Shown piece by piece: positions 17,194-26,169 of a stretch of 64,000 bases of DNA. How positions within the stretch are numbered: position 1 is the first letter of the stretch; each line of letters begins with the position of its first letter. The DNA is taken from positions 68,508-132,507 of the forward strand of contig CAVPEB010000026.1 of NCBI GenBank assembly GCA_963702765.1. The letters are read 5' to 3'. The notes under the pieces were generated by a model. That model worked only from the letters and a program-made list of their open reading frames with translations, was not told where the DNA came from and made no database searches. The translations under genes were made by a program, and so were the position numbers. This DNA comes from DATMNR01 sp963702765 (GTDB taxonomy: Bacteria > Chloroflexota > Ktedonobacteria > Ktedonobacterales > Ktedonobacteraceae).

Positions 17194-19653
17194 TCACACA
17201 AAATCAGGCACTCCACCTTTTTGTGTCCCCTCATCCGTCTCAAAAATCCGTGGTGGATTTACATCAGCTTTCTGAAGTCTACCCTGACGAGCAGCTTGTA
17301 TCAATGTCCAGATTTTCTCAGGCTTGAGTGGCATATCAACTGCCTCGATACCAAGAGGTGCTAGCGCATCCAGCACTGCATTGACGATAGTGGGTGGCGC
17401 GCCAATAGTGCCACCCTCACCAACCCCTTTTGCGCCCAAAGGGTTAATCGGTGAAGGAGTCTCTACTACATCAGTGATAAAGTCAGGGATCTGCATTGTG
17501 TTAGGCATTGTATAGTCCATCAATGTGCTGCTAAGTAACTGACCCTCCTCGTCATATATGACTTCCTCGTAAAGTGCCTGGCCAATACCCTGTGCTAATG
17601 CTCCATGAACCTGTGCATCGGCAAGATAATGGTTGAGCACGCGACCACAATCATCCACTGCTACATATTGAAGAATATGTACTTCACCGGTATTACTATC
17701 GATTTCGACCACCGCCAGATGAGTGCCGGAAGAAAATGTAGCATTGGAAGGCATAAAGTCACGCCAGGCTGCTAAGCCCTCGATATGAACACTATTGACC
17801 GGGTTAGGCTTTTCTCGTTCGATCAAATCTGGTTGTTCTTCAACTAATCTGGCTAGTTCGCCCAATTCTACCGCCCGAGCCGGGACTCCACGTACAGTTA
17901 CCTGTCCATTCTCCATCTCCAAATCCTCGATGGCGGCTTCGAGGACTTGTGTAGCTACCTTTAGTGCTTTCTCGCGAACGGCTTCACTGGCCAGTAGCAC
18001 CGCCGATCCTGCAACCTGCATTGTACGACTGCCAAATGTGCCAAATCCAAATGCTGGCAAGGCAGTATCATTCATTTGAACTACTATTTTTGAAGCAGGT
18101 AGATGAAAAGTTGTCGCAGCAATCTGCGCAAAAGCCGTAAAGTGCCCTTGCCCGTTACTCGCAACGCCGCTCTGCACCAGGATAGTACCATCACTCTGTA
18201 TTCGCACAGTAGCTGCTTCCTGTGGAACACCTGGTCTGTTATTCATAGCTCCCCCGGAAATTTCAGTAAATGCCGCCATTCCAATTCCGAGGAGCGAGGA
18301 TCCTTGTTCCTCTCGCTGTTTCCTTTGCTTTTCCCTCCAACCTGTATAGTCTGCAAGTGCAAGTGCTCTATCCAGAGCTGCCTGGTAATTACCACTATCG
18401 TATTGCGCACCAGTCACAGTTTTATACGGAAAGTCTTCTTGTGAGATGAAATTACGTCGTCGTACTTCAGCAGGATCGAGTCCCAATTCATGAGCAATGC
18501 GATCGATGGTTCGCTCCAGAATGTACGTTGCTTCGGGCCTGCCTGCTCCCCTATAAGCACCTGTTGGAACTTTATTGCTGAAGACGCCCACAACCTGGCT
18601 ATCCACTGCTTGTACTCGATACGGCCCATTCAGCATAAAGGGTGTTCCGTTAGGAACCATAGCTGTTGTCGCAGCCAGGAACGCGCCCAGGTCGGCGATC
18701 GTACGTACTTTGAGACCAAGCAATCGTCCATCATTCTGATAAGCGGCCTCGATATAATTTATCTGACCTCTTCCATGTGTTTGGGCTTGCAGATTTTCAC
18801 TGCGACTTTCTATCCATTTTACAGGGCGTCCGTATCGCTTAGCTAGCGCGGCAGCCGCAATCTCTTCCCCAACAAATCTCGTTTTCGATCCAAAGCCGCC
18901 GCCAACCTCAGCGTTAAACACGTGGACATTGTCACGATTGATCCCAAGAAAACTGGCTAACATCTCGCGTGCGCCATATATTGCTTGAGATGATAGCCAT
19001 GCTGTGAATAGGCCGCTATCAGAGTTGAAATCAAACATACATGCGCGCGTTTCTAATGAACTAGGGGCAACGCGTTGGTTAATTACCCGTAAACGAACAA
19101 CCCCATCAGCTTTTTCAAAAATGTTTTTGATGTCTCCTCCACCTGACTGCGAACGAAAAGCAACATTGGTACCGAACTCATCGTATAGTATGGGAGCATC
19201 GGCTGCGAGCGCATCTTCTGGTTCTACCACTGCGGGTAATGGTTCAAAATCAACTTCTATAAGGTCGCGAGCATCTAAAGCCGAATAAAGATTTTCTGCA
19301 AGCACAACTGCTATCGGATCGCCCACATAGCGTGCTCGCCCTATTGCCATGGCTTTTCGTGTTGGCTTTTTCAAACCTGGTATAGGTAAAGGTAATGGGT
19401 CAACAGATGGCAGATCACTTACAAGTTCCTCACTTGCAAAAGCAGCGACGACCCCTGGTGCATTGCGTGCTGCATCCATACGAATATCGGTAATTTCTGC
19501 GTGAGCATATGGACTTCTCACAGCTACCATATAGAGAGTCGATGGTCTTCCCACGGGAGATCTCAGGTCGTCAACATAACGCCCGGATCCGGTAATCAAC
19601 CTGTAATCTTCTCTTCTACGTTGCAAATCAGGTGGAATATTCGTATATATCAT
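17194..19653 (-). CDS. Molybdenum hydroxylase large subunit (CoxL-like form II / xanthine dehydrogenase family), 819 aa
   Basis: The molybdopterin-binding catalytic subunit of a xanthine oxidase-family hydroxylase. The N-terminal domain (about 1-130) includes GSGRYVDD and RSPYAHAEI. The Mo-binding part has GGGFGSK, AYRGAGRPEA near residue 364 and KGVGEGGTIGAPP with the catalytic Glu near the C-terminus. AYRGAGR is the form II pattern; form I CO dehydrogenases have AYRCSF there, so CO oxidation is not assured. The same family includes 4-hydroxybenzoyl-CoA and aldehyde oxidoreductases. The usual FAD and 2Fe-2S subunit genes are absent on both sides, which makes this an orphan unless partners lie elsewhere. 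An operator-like palindrome sits at 19696-19713. Confidence 0.88.
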   Translation of the reverse strand: MIYTNIPPDLQRRREDYRLITGSGRYVDDLRSPVGRPSTLYMVAVRSPYAHAEITDIRMDAARNAPGVVAAFASEELVSDLPSVDPLPLPIPGLKKPTRKAMAIGRARYVGDPIAVVLAENLYSALDARDLIEVDFEPLPAVVEPEDALAADAPILYDEFGTNVAFRSQSGGGDIKNIFEKADGVVRLRVINQRVAPSSLETRACMFDFNSDSGLFTAWLSSQAIYGAREMLASFLGINRDNVHVFNAEVGGGFGSKTRFVGEEIAAAALAKRYGRPVKWIESRSENLQAQTHGRGQINYIEAAYQNDGRLLGLKVRTIADLGAFLAATTAMVPNGTPFMLNGPYRVQAVDSQVVGVFSNKVPTGAYRGAGRPEATYILERTIDRIAHELGLDPAEVRRRNFISQEDFPYKTVTGAQYDSGNYQAALDRALALADYTGWREKQRKQREEQGSSLLGIGMAAFTEISGGAMNNRPGVPQEAATVRIQSDGTILVQSGVASNGQGHFTAFAQIAATTFHLPASKIVVQMNDTALPAFGFGTFGSRTMQVAGSAVLLASEAVREKALKVATQVLEAAIEDLEMENGQVTVRGVPARAVELGELARLVEEQPDLIEREKPNPVNSVHIEGLAAWRDFMPSNATFSSGTHLAVVEIDSNTGEVHILQYVAVDDCGRVLNHYLADAQVHGALAQGIGQALYEEVIYDEEGQLLSSTLMDYTMPNTMQIPDFITDVVETPSPINPLGAKGVGEGGTIGAPPTIVNAVLDALAPLGIEAVDMPLKPEKIWTLIQAARQGRLQKADVNPPRIFETDEGTQKGGVPDFV

Positions 19654-19695
19654 GCATTTCCCCTTTTAGGATTTTTGTGTGATTAGTTATTATTA

Positions 19696-19713
19696 TATAC
19701 CCCGGAGGGTATA
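19696..19713 (-). promoter_or_regulatory. Palindrome overlapping the promoter of the molybdenum hydroxylase gene
   Basis: TATACCC-CGGA-GGGTATA has perfect 7-bp arms with a 4-bp centre. It overlaps a minus-strand TATAAT, 43 bp upstream of the start codon. The TACCC/GGGTA arrangement resembles operators of the CsoR/FrmR repressor family. No such regulator is in the window. Confidence 0.5.
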
Positions 19714-19761
19714 GCACCTATCAATTGCACTTTATGTACGAATGTGAACGAAAATTTATTC

Positions 19762-19791
19762 TTGACGTATCTTATATAAATTCTCTACAAT
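19762..19791 (+). promoter_or_regulatory. Promoter of the kinase-WD40 gene
   Basis: -35 TTGACG (19762-19767) and -10 TACAAT (19786-19791) with an 18-bp spacer, giving a leader of about 58 nt before the ATG at 19856. Confidence 0.6.
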
Positions 19792-19855
19792 GGACAAAGG
19801 TTACAACTAACATTGGGAACTGATCTGCATCCGAAAGAGCCAACTGGAGGCAATC

Positions 19856-21910
19856 ATGACGGATCGTGTGGGGCAGCGGTTGGGCAACTATCGCCTAGTA
19901 CGCAAGATTGGACAGGGTGGTTTTGCCGAAGTCTACCTGGGCCAGCATATTTACCTGGATACCTTTGCAGCAATCAAAGTGCTTCATGCTCGGTTGGAAA
20001 GCGATGATGTAGAATACTTTCTGACCGAAGCGCGTACTGTTGCACGCTTATTGCATCCAAATATTGTGCGCGTACTCGAATTTAATGTAGAGGATATGAC
20101 GCCATTCCTGGTGGTAGATTATGCCCCCAACGGTACCTTGCGCAAACGTCACCCCAAAGGCCTTTCTGTGCCTTCTACTGCAGTAGTGAGCTATACCAGG
20201 CAGGTGGCCGCGGCATTAGAGTATGCGCACGAACAAAAAGTTATCCATCGTGATGTTAAACCGGAAAATATGCTCGTTGGCCGGCGAAGCGAAATATTGC
20301 TCAGCGATTTTGGCATCGCCGTTGTTTCACATAGTTCACGCTATAGCAGCGGAACGCAGGGAATTCAAGATATGGCAGGAACCGTTGCCTATATGGCTCC
20401 TGAACAAATCCAATCTCAAGCTTGTCCTAACAGCGATCAATACTCTCTTGGCGTCGTTGTGTACGAGTGGCTTTGTGGCACTCGTCCTTTCCAGGGATCG
20501 TTCGCAGAAATTGCTGTCAAACATACTCTGACTCCTCCACCCTCCTTACTAGAGAAAGTACCAGAACTAGCTCCAGCCGTCGAAGAGGTAGTCTTTAAAG
20601 CCCTTGCTAAAGATCCTCAACAACGATTTGAAAATATTCAGGTCTTTGCGCTTGCGCTTGAGAAAGCCATTGGCAAAGGGCTTACGACTACCTACTTATT
20701 TCCTGATGCTTCATCAGCTAAATCACATACCGCTTTGTCTTCAACTACGGTTGTTTTAACTAACCCAGAATCATTTGAAGAGAGTTTTGCAACAGTGCAA
20801 AGTTTGTCGCCAGATATTGTCCCTTCACCTCCTACTACATCAAATCTGCATGAACATTCAGACTCGCAACAACCTGAGACGACAGGGCTTCCATCTCACG
20901 TACAACACACTCGCATTTCCAGACGTGGTATTGTAATAGGCCTTACGAGTCTGGCTGCTATTGGCCTTGTTGGTGGTGGAATTGCTCTGGTGACGCACGT
21001 GCAAACGCCAACACATCCTGTGCAAATGCAGACAAAGCTTCTTTTTACCTATTCCGGACATACTGACTGGGTATGGTCGGTGGGGTGGTCGCCTGTTCGA
21101 GATCGTATTGCCTCGGCCAGCGCTGACGCTACAGCACAGGTGTGGGATGCAACGAATGGCGATAATCCTATTGTGCATCATCAAGCAGATACAGTTTATG
21201 CTGTGGCATGGTCGCATGATGGAAGCCGTGTCGCATCTTCAGGTTATGATAAGACTGTCCAGGTATGGGATCCCACTTTTGGCGATAGCTTTCTTACCTA
21301 TTCTGGTCATTCTAGTTGGGTATGGTCAGTAGCGTGGTCACCTGATGCGAAGAGCATCGCCTCAGCAGGAGGGGACAAAACTGTTCAAGTATGGAATGCC
21401 GCAAGTGGTCAACATAACTATACCTATCGAGGACACACAGGCAACGTATATTCAGTAGCATGGTCACCTGATGGTAGGCACATAGCTTCAGCAAGTAGTG
21501 ATGGTACTGTCCAGATATGGTTACCGGCGAATGGAGATCTGCTTTATACCCTGCGACTGTATAACACAACAATGTGGTCGGTAGCATGGTCACCAGATGG
21601 CAAACGTATTGCCGCTGGCAGCAATAACAATACTGTTCAGGTGTGGAACGCCACTGACGGAAGTTATCAGTTTATCTTAGGTGGCCACACCGATTTCGTC
21701 TACAGCGTGGCGTGGTCACCTGATGGGAAATATATTGCCTCGGCAAGTGGTGATAAAACTGTTCGTATATGGGATGCCTCGAATGGGCGTCACCTATGTA
21801 CCTATTCTGGTCATTCCGATATCGTACGCTCGGTCACCTGGTCTTCAGATAACAGACGCCTTGCCTCAGCTTCCTTTGATAAAACTGTCCAGGTTTGGCA
21901 AATGGAATGA
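19856..21910 (+). CDS. Membrane Ser/Thr protein kinase with C-terminal WD40 beta-propeller, 684 aa
   Basis: An N-terminal Hanks-type kinase (about 10-275) has the glycine loop IGQGGFAEVYLG, catalytic HRDVKPENML, DFG as SDFGIA, and MAPEQ. A low-complexity linker leads to one transmembrane segment near 355-377 (GIVIGLTSLAAIGLVGGGIA). Seven WD40 repeats (about 392-684), recognisable by GH(T/S)..V.SV.WSPD and V.(V/I)W, then form a likely extracellular or membrane-proximal propeller. This layout is common in filamentous Chloroflexota and suggests the propeller senses a ligand or partner. It starts with GGAGG before the ATG and stands alone; no target is indicated by the neighbours. Confidence 0.93.
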   Translation: MTDRVGQRLGNYRLVRKIGQGGFAEVYLGQHIYLDTFAAIKVLHARLESDDVEYFLTEARTVARLLHPNIVRVLEFNVEDMTPFLVVDYAPNGTLRKRHPKGLSVPSTAVVSYTRQVAAALEYAHEQKVIHRDVKPENMLVGRRSEILLSDFGIAVVSHSSRYSSGTQGIQDMAGTVAYMAPEQIQSQACPNSDQYSLGVVVYEWLCGTRPFQGSFAEIAVKHTLTPPPSLLEKVPELAPAVEEVVFKALAKDPQQRFENIQVFALALEKAIGKGLTTTYLFPDASSAKSHTALSSTTVVLTNPESFEESFATVQSLSPDIVPSPPTTSNLHEHSDSQQPETTGLPSHVQHTRISRRGIVIGLTSLAAIGLVGGGIALVTHVQTPTHPVQMQTKLLFTYSGHTDWVWSVGWSPVRDRIASASADATAQVWDATNGDNPIVHHQADTVYAVAWSHDGSRVASSGYDKTVQVWDPTFGDSFLTYSGHSSWVWSVAWSPDAKSIASAGGDKTVQVWNAASGQHNYTYRGHTGNVYSVAWSPDGRHIASASSDGTVQIWLPANGDLLYTLRLYNTTMWSVAWSPDGKRIAAGSNNNTVQVWNATDGSYQFILGGHTDFVYSVAWSPDGKYIASASGDKTVRIWDASNGRHLCTYSGHSDIVRSVTWSSDNRRLASASFDKTVQVWQME

Positions 21911-21952
21911 ATTGAGTTTCCTTTGCTCTTTTTCATTATTAGGTATGCCTGG

Positions 21953-22786
21953 TTAGCTAAGCTTACTTACCCAATCATGAACGGTCCTCACAAATGTATC
22001 GTTTTCCTCTATAAATGGGAAATGACCACTATCCTCAAAAATGACGAGTTCAGAGTCAGGTAATTGTGCGTGTAGCCGTTCAGCCGCCTGCACTGGTGGT
22101 GTAATCCAATCGTGTCTTCCTGCCATAACTAACGTTGGTACTGTAATCTCACCCAACCGACTCAGAACGTTGAAAGTAGGCAGGCACACGCCCATACCTT
22201 GATTAAAGCCTTGTGCGCTGTACTGGGTAGCATCGTCCATTTGTTTAGCTACTTCTGGATCGTACGTATTGAAATACAAAGGCAAGATCGTATTCCAGAG
22301 TTGTTGAAAACTGGCATCATCAGCTACTGGCGCAGAGAGTCCCGCGATGACCGCTTGGACTTGCTCAGGCGTGCCTCGAGACTGTGCATTAGCCATAATC
22401 ACATCTTGATAATCTAAGACGGGAGCGGTGTCACATAAAATGAGGCCGTCAAGGTGATCACCATGGCGGAGGGCATATTCTTGAGCGATGAAGCCACCAA
22501 AGGAATGTCCCAGGAGGATGATGCGATCAAATCCCAGAGTAGCTCTAAGTGCATCAGCTTCGTCTGCCCATGTGCTCATGCTTATGCCTTCGTAGCTCTC
22601 AGGTCTCGTCGAGCGTCCCTGGCCTAGCTGGTCATAGTAAATTAGTTGTACCTGGTCACTTAGTGTATCAAGCCAGGGACGAAAATATGTGTGATCCAAC
22701 CCCGAGCCACCATGCATGAGTAACATTGGACGACCTTGACCAATTGTAGTGTAATACACTTGATTACCATTAATTTGCGCTTGCAA
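21953..22786 (-). CDS. Alpha/beta hydrolase, proline-iminopeptidase-like, 277 aa
   Basis: A cytoplasmic alpha/beta-fold hydrolase. The oxyanion region LLMHGGSGLDH lies near residue 25 and the nucleophile elbow is GHSFGG near residue 95. The acid is in MAGRHDWITPP and the catalytic histidine in EDSGHFPFIEE, giving a complete triad. YYDQLGQGRS also fits the proline iminopeptidase or homoserine acetylase-like subgroup. It ends 18 bp from the quinone oxidoreductase gene upstream and is probably co-transcribed with it. The substrate is unknown. Confidence 0.88.
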   Translation of the reverse strand: MQAQINGNQVYYTTIGQGRPMLLMHGGSGLDHTYFRPWLDTLSDQVQLIYYDQLGQGRSTRPESYEGISMSTWADEADALRATLGFDRIILLGHSFGGFIAQEYALRHGDHLDGLILCDTAPVLDYQDVIMANAQSRGTPEQVQAVIAGLSAPVADDASFQQLWNTILPLYFNTYDPEVAKQMDDATQYSAQGFNQGMGVCLPTFNVLSRLGEITVPTLVMAGRHDWITPPVQAAERLHAQLPDSELVIFEDSGHFPFIEENDTFVRTVHDWVSKLS

Positions 22787-22803
22787 TGTGAATATCCTCC
22801 TTT

Positions 22804-23787
22804 TTATTTTGCGTTTGTCACCAGTACAGCTTTTCCAGTGACCTTACGCTCCATCAAATCATTCAGAGCATCAGCTACATGCTCTAGTGGGTACGTAGCT
22901 GAAACATGCGGCTTCAATTTACCTTCATTCATCCATGTGATCAGTTCGTGAATATTTTCCCGGCCGTGATTGGGATCTCGTTCCATAAAAGAACCCCAGA
23001 ACACTCCTACGATCGAGTAGACTTTGAGAAGTGGCAGATTGAGTGGGACGCGTGGAATGTCACCGGACGCAAAGCCGATTACCAGAAAGCGTCCTCCCCA
23101 TGCCATACTGCGTAACACCGGTTCAGAATAATCTCCCCCCAAAGGATCGAATGCAACATCAACTCCTTTCCCACCGGTGAGTTGTTTGATGCGATCCCTT
23201 AAATCCTCTGTTGAGTAATTGATAACTTCGTCTGCACCATGCTGTTTGCACACCTCAAGCTTCTCATCAGAAGAAGCGGCAGCAATGACAATCGCTCCCA
23301 TTGCCTTGCCTATCTCGACTGCTGCGAGACCCACGCCTCCTGCCGCTCCAAGTACAAGCAGTGTCTCTCCAGGCTGAAGTTGCGCTCTATCTTTAAGTGC
23401 ATGGTGAGAAGTTCCATAGGTCAACAGAAAAGCAGAAGCGGTAGGGAAGTCGAGATCTTGGGGCATCGGGATTATTTGGGATGCGTCAGCTACGACTTCC
23501 TCTGCAAAACCGCCCATGCCAATAAAACTCATGACGCGCGTTCCAACTTTGAAGGTATCTACTCCCTCACCCAGATCTTTAACAATGCCTGAAATCTCGC
23601 TGCCAGGTGTAAAAGGAAATGGTGGTTTCGATTGATATTTTCCCTGAATGATTAAAGCATCTGGGAAGTTCACACCACATGCCTTCACACTTATAATCAC
23701 CTGACCTCTCCCAGGTTTTAGGGGTTCGATCTCTTCAATAGCTAGACTCTCTGGAGGCCCAAAAGCCTTGCATAACACAGCTTTCAT
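22804..23787 (-). CDS. NADPH:quinone oxidoreductase-like MDR-family protein, 327 aa
   Basis: A zinc-free medium-chain dehydrogenase/reductase. The N-terminal GroES-like domain has ACGVNFPDALI, and the central Rossmann motif is GAAGGVGLAAVEIG. FDPLGGD and an N-terminus beginning MKAV match quinone oxidoreductase (Qor) and enoyl reductase-like members. It would move hydride from NADPH to quinones or activated double bonds. I choose ATG 23787 over the TTG one codon earlier because AGGAGG lies nine bases before it. It leads a two-gene unit with the hydrolase downstream. TTGATAATGATACC, resembling half of an iron-box, lies about 65 bp upstream; its meaning is uncertain. Confidence 0.88.
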   Translation of the reverse strand: MKAVLCKAFGPPESLAIEEIEPLKPGRGQVIISVKACGVNFPDALIIQGKYQSKPPFPFTPGSEISGIVKDLGEGVDTFKVGTRVMSFIGMGGFAEEVVADASQIIPMPQDLDFPTASAFLLTYGTSHHALKDRAQLQPGETLLVLGAAGGVGLAAVEIGKAMGAIVIAAASSDEKLEVCKQHGADEVINYSTEDLRDRIKQLTGGKGVDVAFDPLGGDYSEPVLRSMAWGGRFLVIGFASGDIPRVPLNLPLLKVYSIVGVFWGSFMERDPNHGRENIHELITWMNEGKLKPHVSATYPLEHVADALNDLMERKVTGKAVLVTNAK

Positions 23788-23998
23788 CAAGCGGTTCCTC
23801 CTAACATTCTTAAATGGAAGTGATATCAGTTTTCGCTTATCTCATCAATGTATTTGATAATGATACCATTTTTGTATCCTCATCATCCAATGAAATCATT
23901 TGAAGCGAGAGCACTATCACAAGACGGGAATCTTCGAGGAAGGGGTTCATACTGTGCGCTACATTATCCGCGAAAAGCTTTTGTATTTATACTCGATG

Positions 23999-25123
23999 TT
24001 ATTCAGGATCATTGAGAGCAGGTTCAAGTGTCAACAGCATATAGCCATTGTTTGTCCCCGGTACTCCCAGGTTGGTATAATGCACAGTGGCTGGTATTTC
24101 ACGCCCATCTTTAAGGGTAATGGAATACTGTGCAGTGTAATCCTGAAGGTGGTTAAGCGTCATATTTTGTAAAACACACGCACCTTTACAAAGCAACTTA
24201 CCATCTTCATCGTGACAAAGTAGTAAACTATAGCATTTCACCTGGCCGATTACCTCGTCAGCAGACCACCCACATAACTGTTTAGCAGCTTCGTTATAAA
24301 GCACGACTGTGCGATCCGCTGTGAGTACGAGAAGTGGGAGTGGTGCATGCTCGAAAGCTGCAAGTGCCAGTTGTCCCTGTTCATTTGTCACAGGTAAATC
24401 TGACACTAATACTTCTGAAACCTGCATATTCAAACGGTAACCCACACCTCGTACGGTTTCAATACGTACTTCACTAGAAGATAGCTTGCGGCGCAGGTTG
24501 CTGACATGAATATCAACAGCGCGATCGAGCGGGGCATTATGTTGGAAACCCCGTACCAGCTCCAGGATCTGAGTACGTGAAAAAACATGCCCAGGATGCT
24601 TCATCAGGGTATAAAGCAGCTCATATTCCAGACCTGTCAACCCTAAGAATTCCCCATTGACTTGAACCTGTCGTTGATCGGGATCCAGCTCAAGTGAACC
24701 ACAGCGCAATACATGATGCTCATCAGTGCTTTGCAGTTGGACTCTCCTAAGAACAGCTTTGATACGTGCAAGCAATTCGCGGGGGTGGAAAGGAAGCGCG
24801 AGGCAGTCATCAGCGCCAGAGGCAAAGGCGAGTAGCTTACCAAGTTCATCTGGCTTATCACTGAGAATAAAAATCGCGGAGCTATCTGTTTCCTGTCGTA
24901 AGGTGCGACAAATTTCTATGCCATCGAGTAGTGGTAAAGCCTGGTCGAGTAACAAGAGAGCAGGGTGATGCTGGTGAGCATATTGCAGAGCCATTCGACC
25001 ATTGTAGGCACACAATGTTGTAAAGCCCTCACCTTCCAGCAAGGCTTTCAGTAATTCCACTGTATCACGTGTGCGATGAGCTACGAGAACCAGAGGAAGT
25101 CGAGCATATACCTGTGCAGACAT
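23999..25123 (-). CDS. Response regulator with REC, OmpR-type winged helix and PAS domain
   Basis: The N-terminal receiver (about 12-125) has the phosphoacceptor Asp in LLLLDQALP. It is followed by an OmpR/PhoB winged helix (about 140-235, ending RGVGYRLN) and then a PAS domain (about 245-360, VVLYNEAAKQLCGW). An output domain in the middle and a PAS sensor at the C-terminus is an unusual order; it could tune DNA binding by ligand or redox state. CKGACVLQNM adds nearby cysteines. I place the start at ATG 25123 because AGAAGGCGAG precedes it; a TTG at 25159 is the alternative. No histidine kinase gene is adjacent. Confidence 0.88.
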   Translation of the reverse strand: MSAQVYARLPLVLVAHRTRDTVELLKALLEGEGFTTLCAYNGRMALQYAHQHHPALLLLDQALPLLDGIEICRTLRQETDSSAIFILSDKPDELGKLLAFASGADDCLALPFHPRELLARIKAVLRRVQLQSTDEHHVLRCGSLELDPDQRQVQVNGEFLGLTGLEYELLYTLMKHPGHVFSRTQILELVRGFQHNAPLDRAVDIHVSNLRRKLSSSEVRIETVRGVGYRLNMQVSEVLVSDLPVTNEQGQLALAAFEHAPLPLLVLTADRTVVLYNEAAKQLCGWSADEVIGQVKCYSLLLCHDEDGKLLCKGACVLQNMTLNHLQDYTAQYSITLKDGREIPATVHYTNLGVPGTNNGYMLLTLEPALNDPE

Positions 25124-25382
25124 GACCGTACTCGCCTTCTGCATGCCATTAGCGTACAAAACAGACCCAGTAAACTGGGATTAAATTACATAGATCATCT
25201 CTACAAAATGCCGATGCTTTGAGTATATTCAGTCTGTCCAGTACGCGTCAAGAGCATCTTCCCGTCCCCCTCATTATTCTTCCATACAAAAATCACACAA
25301 TTCTTGCTGATTAATCTAAACAATTCTCTTGTAACATCTCTCTTAGAACCTGAGTGAAATCCAATGTACATAGGAAGGAAAT

Positions 25383-25874
25383 ATGCTTATGAGCCAGAGG
25401 GAGACGCCTGCTTCCAGTCTCGATATTCAAGAGGTGTCGATTCGACCTATGCGGCAAACTGACCTGTCGATTGTCGTAGAACTGGATGCACATGCCTTCG
25501 GCTCAACGCGACCTGCATACTTTGAACGCCGTTTTGTTGTTCTCGATAGTGCAGATGCCGAAACGCGAGCCATCTTTTTGGTGGCTGTTTACCAGGATCA
25601 GGTAATAGGTTTTGTCATGGGTACACTGGCCTATGGTGAGTTTGGACTGACGCAGGTCACAGCTATTCTTGACTCGATTGCGGTTCATCCTGGCTATCAA
25701 CATCAAGGTATTGGTCAGAAATTGACCGAAGCCTTTATGAAACAGAGTGCGCGCCAGGGTGCCTCGGCTGTCTATACATTGGTGAACTGGGATAATTGGA
25801 CCTTACTCAAAGTTTTCCATGCATTAAGTTTCGAATTGGCATCGACTATTCCACTTGAACGTCGGATTGACTAA
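25383..25874 (+). CDS. GNAT-family N-acetyltransferase, 163 aa
   Basis: A single GNAT domain using acetyl-CoA. Motif A is seen as AVHPGYQHQGIGQKL near residue 100, preceded by ILDSI. The IRPMRQTDL start of the domain and the final FHALSF segment fit RimI-like or small-molecule acetyltransferases. Shine-Dalgarno GGAAGGAAAT precedes the ATG. The next gene starts 24 bp downstream, so it appears to be the first gene of the transcript that continues into the benzoyl-CoA-type cluster. Its role there, if any, is not evident. Confidence 0.85.
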   Translation: MLMSQRETPASSLDIQEVSIRPMRQTDLSIVVELDAHAFGSTRPAYFERRFVVLDSADAETRAIFLVAVYQDQVIGFVMGTLAYGEFGLTQVTAILDSIAVHPGYQHQGIGQKLTEAFMKQSARQGASAVYTLVNWDNWTLLKVFHALSFELASTIPLERRID

Positions 25875-25898
25875 CTGGATCGAGAGAAGGTCTGCCCT

Positions 25899-26147
25899 AT
25901 GAGTCCGAATGAGCTACAGATCTCAAGCGCTCAACTACAAGATGAAGGCTGGACCAGGCGCTTCACAGCACTGGGACGCCGTCTAAATGAACTTGCAGAA
26001 CTTTATAGTGAGCTTGGATTTGAAGTTCGATTGGAATTTGTGGATATGGATCAAGAAGAGATTATGCCGGTGGAGAGTTGTAAAGACTGCTTCGTCACCA
26101 TGCAGACGCGTACAATTTATACCCGTCCTAAAGTCAAAGATTCTTAA
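25899..26147 (+). CDS. Small hypothetical protein of the aromatic-degradation cluster, 82 aa
   Basis: I do not recognise this protein. A central helical stretch (RRLNELAELYSELGFEVRLEF) is followed by an acidic segment and ESCKDCF, a CxxC pair that could bind metal or be redox-active. It lies 24 bp after the GNAT gene and 22 bp before the ring-opening hydrolase gene, so an operon is likely. The downstream hydrolase also carries cysteine pairs at its C-terminus. A link between the two is only a guess. Confidence 0.65.
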   Translation: MSPNELQISSAQLQDEGWTRRFTALGRRLNELAELYSELGFEVRLEFVDMDQEEIMPVESCKDCFVTMQTRTIYTRPKVKDS

Positions 26148-26169
26148 GGCATTGAAAAGGAGTGATACC

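Noticed and set aside
17194..19653. True form I carbon monoxide dehydrogenase
   Set aside because: The active-site loop reads AYRGAGR instead of AYRCSF, and the partner subunit genes are missing.
20223..21956. Extra frames within the kinase-WD40 gene
   Set aside because: The WD40 repeats create periodic open frames in other phases; only one phase has the kinase and propeller motifs.
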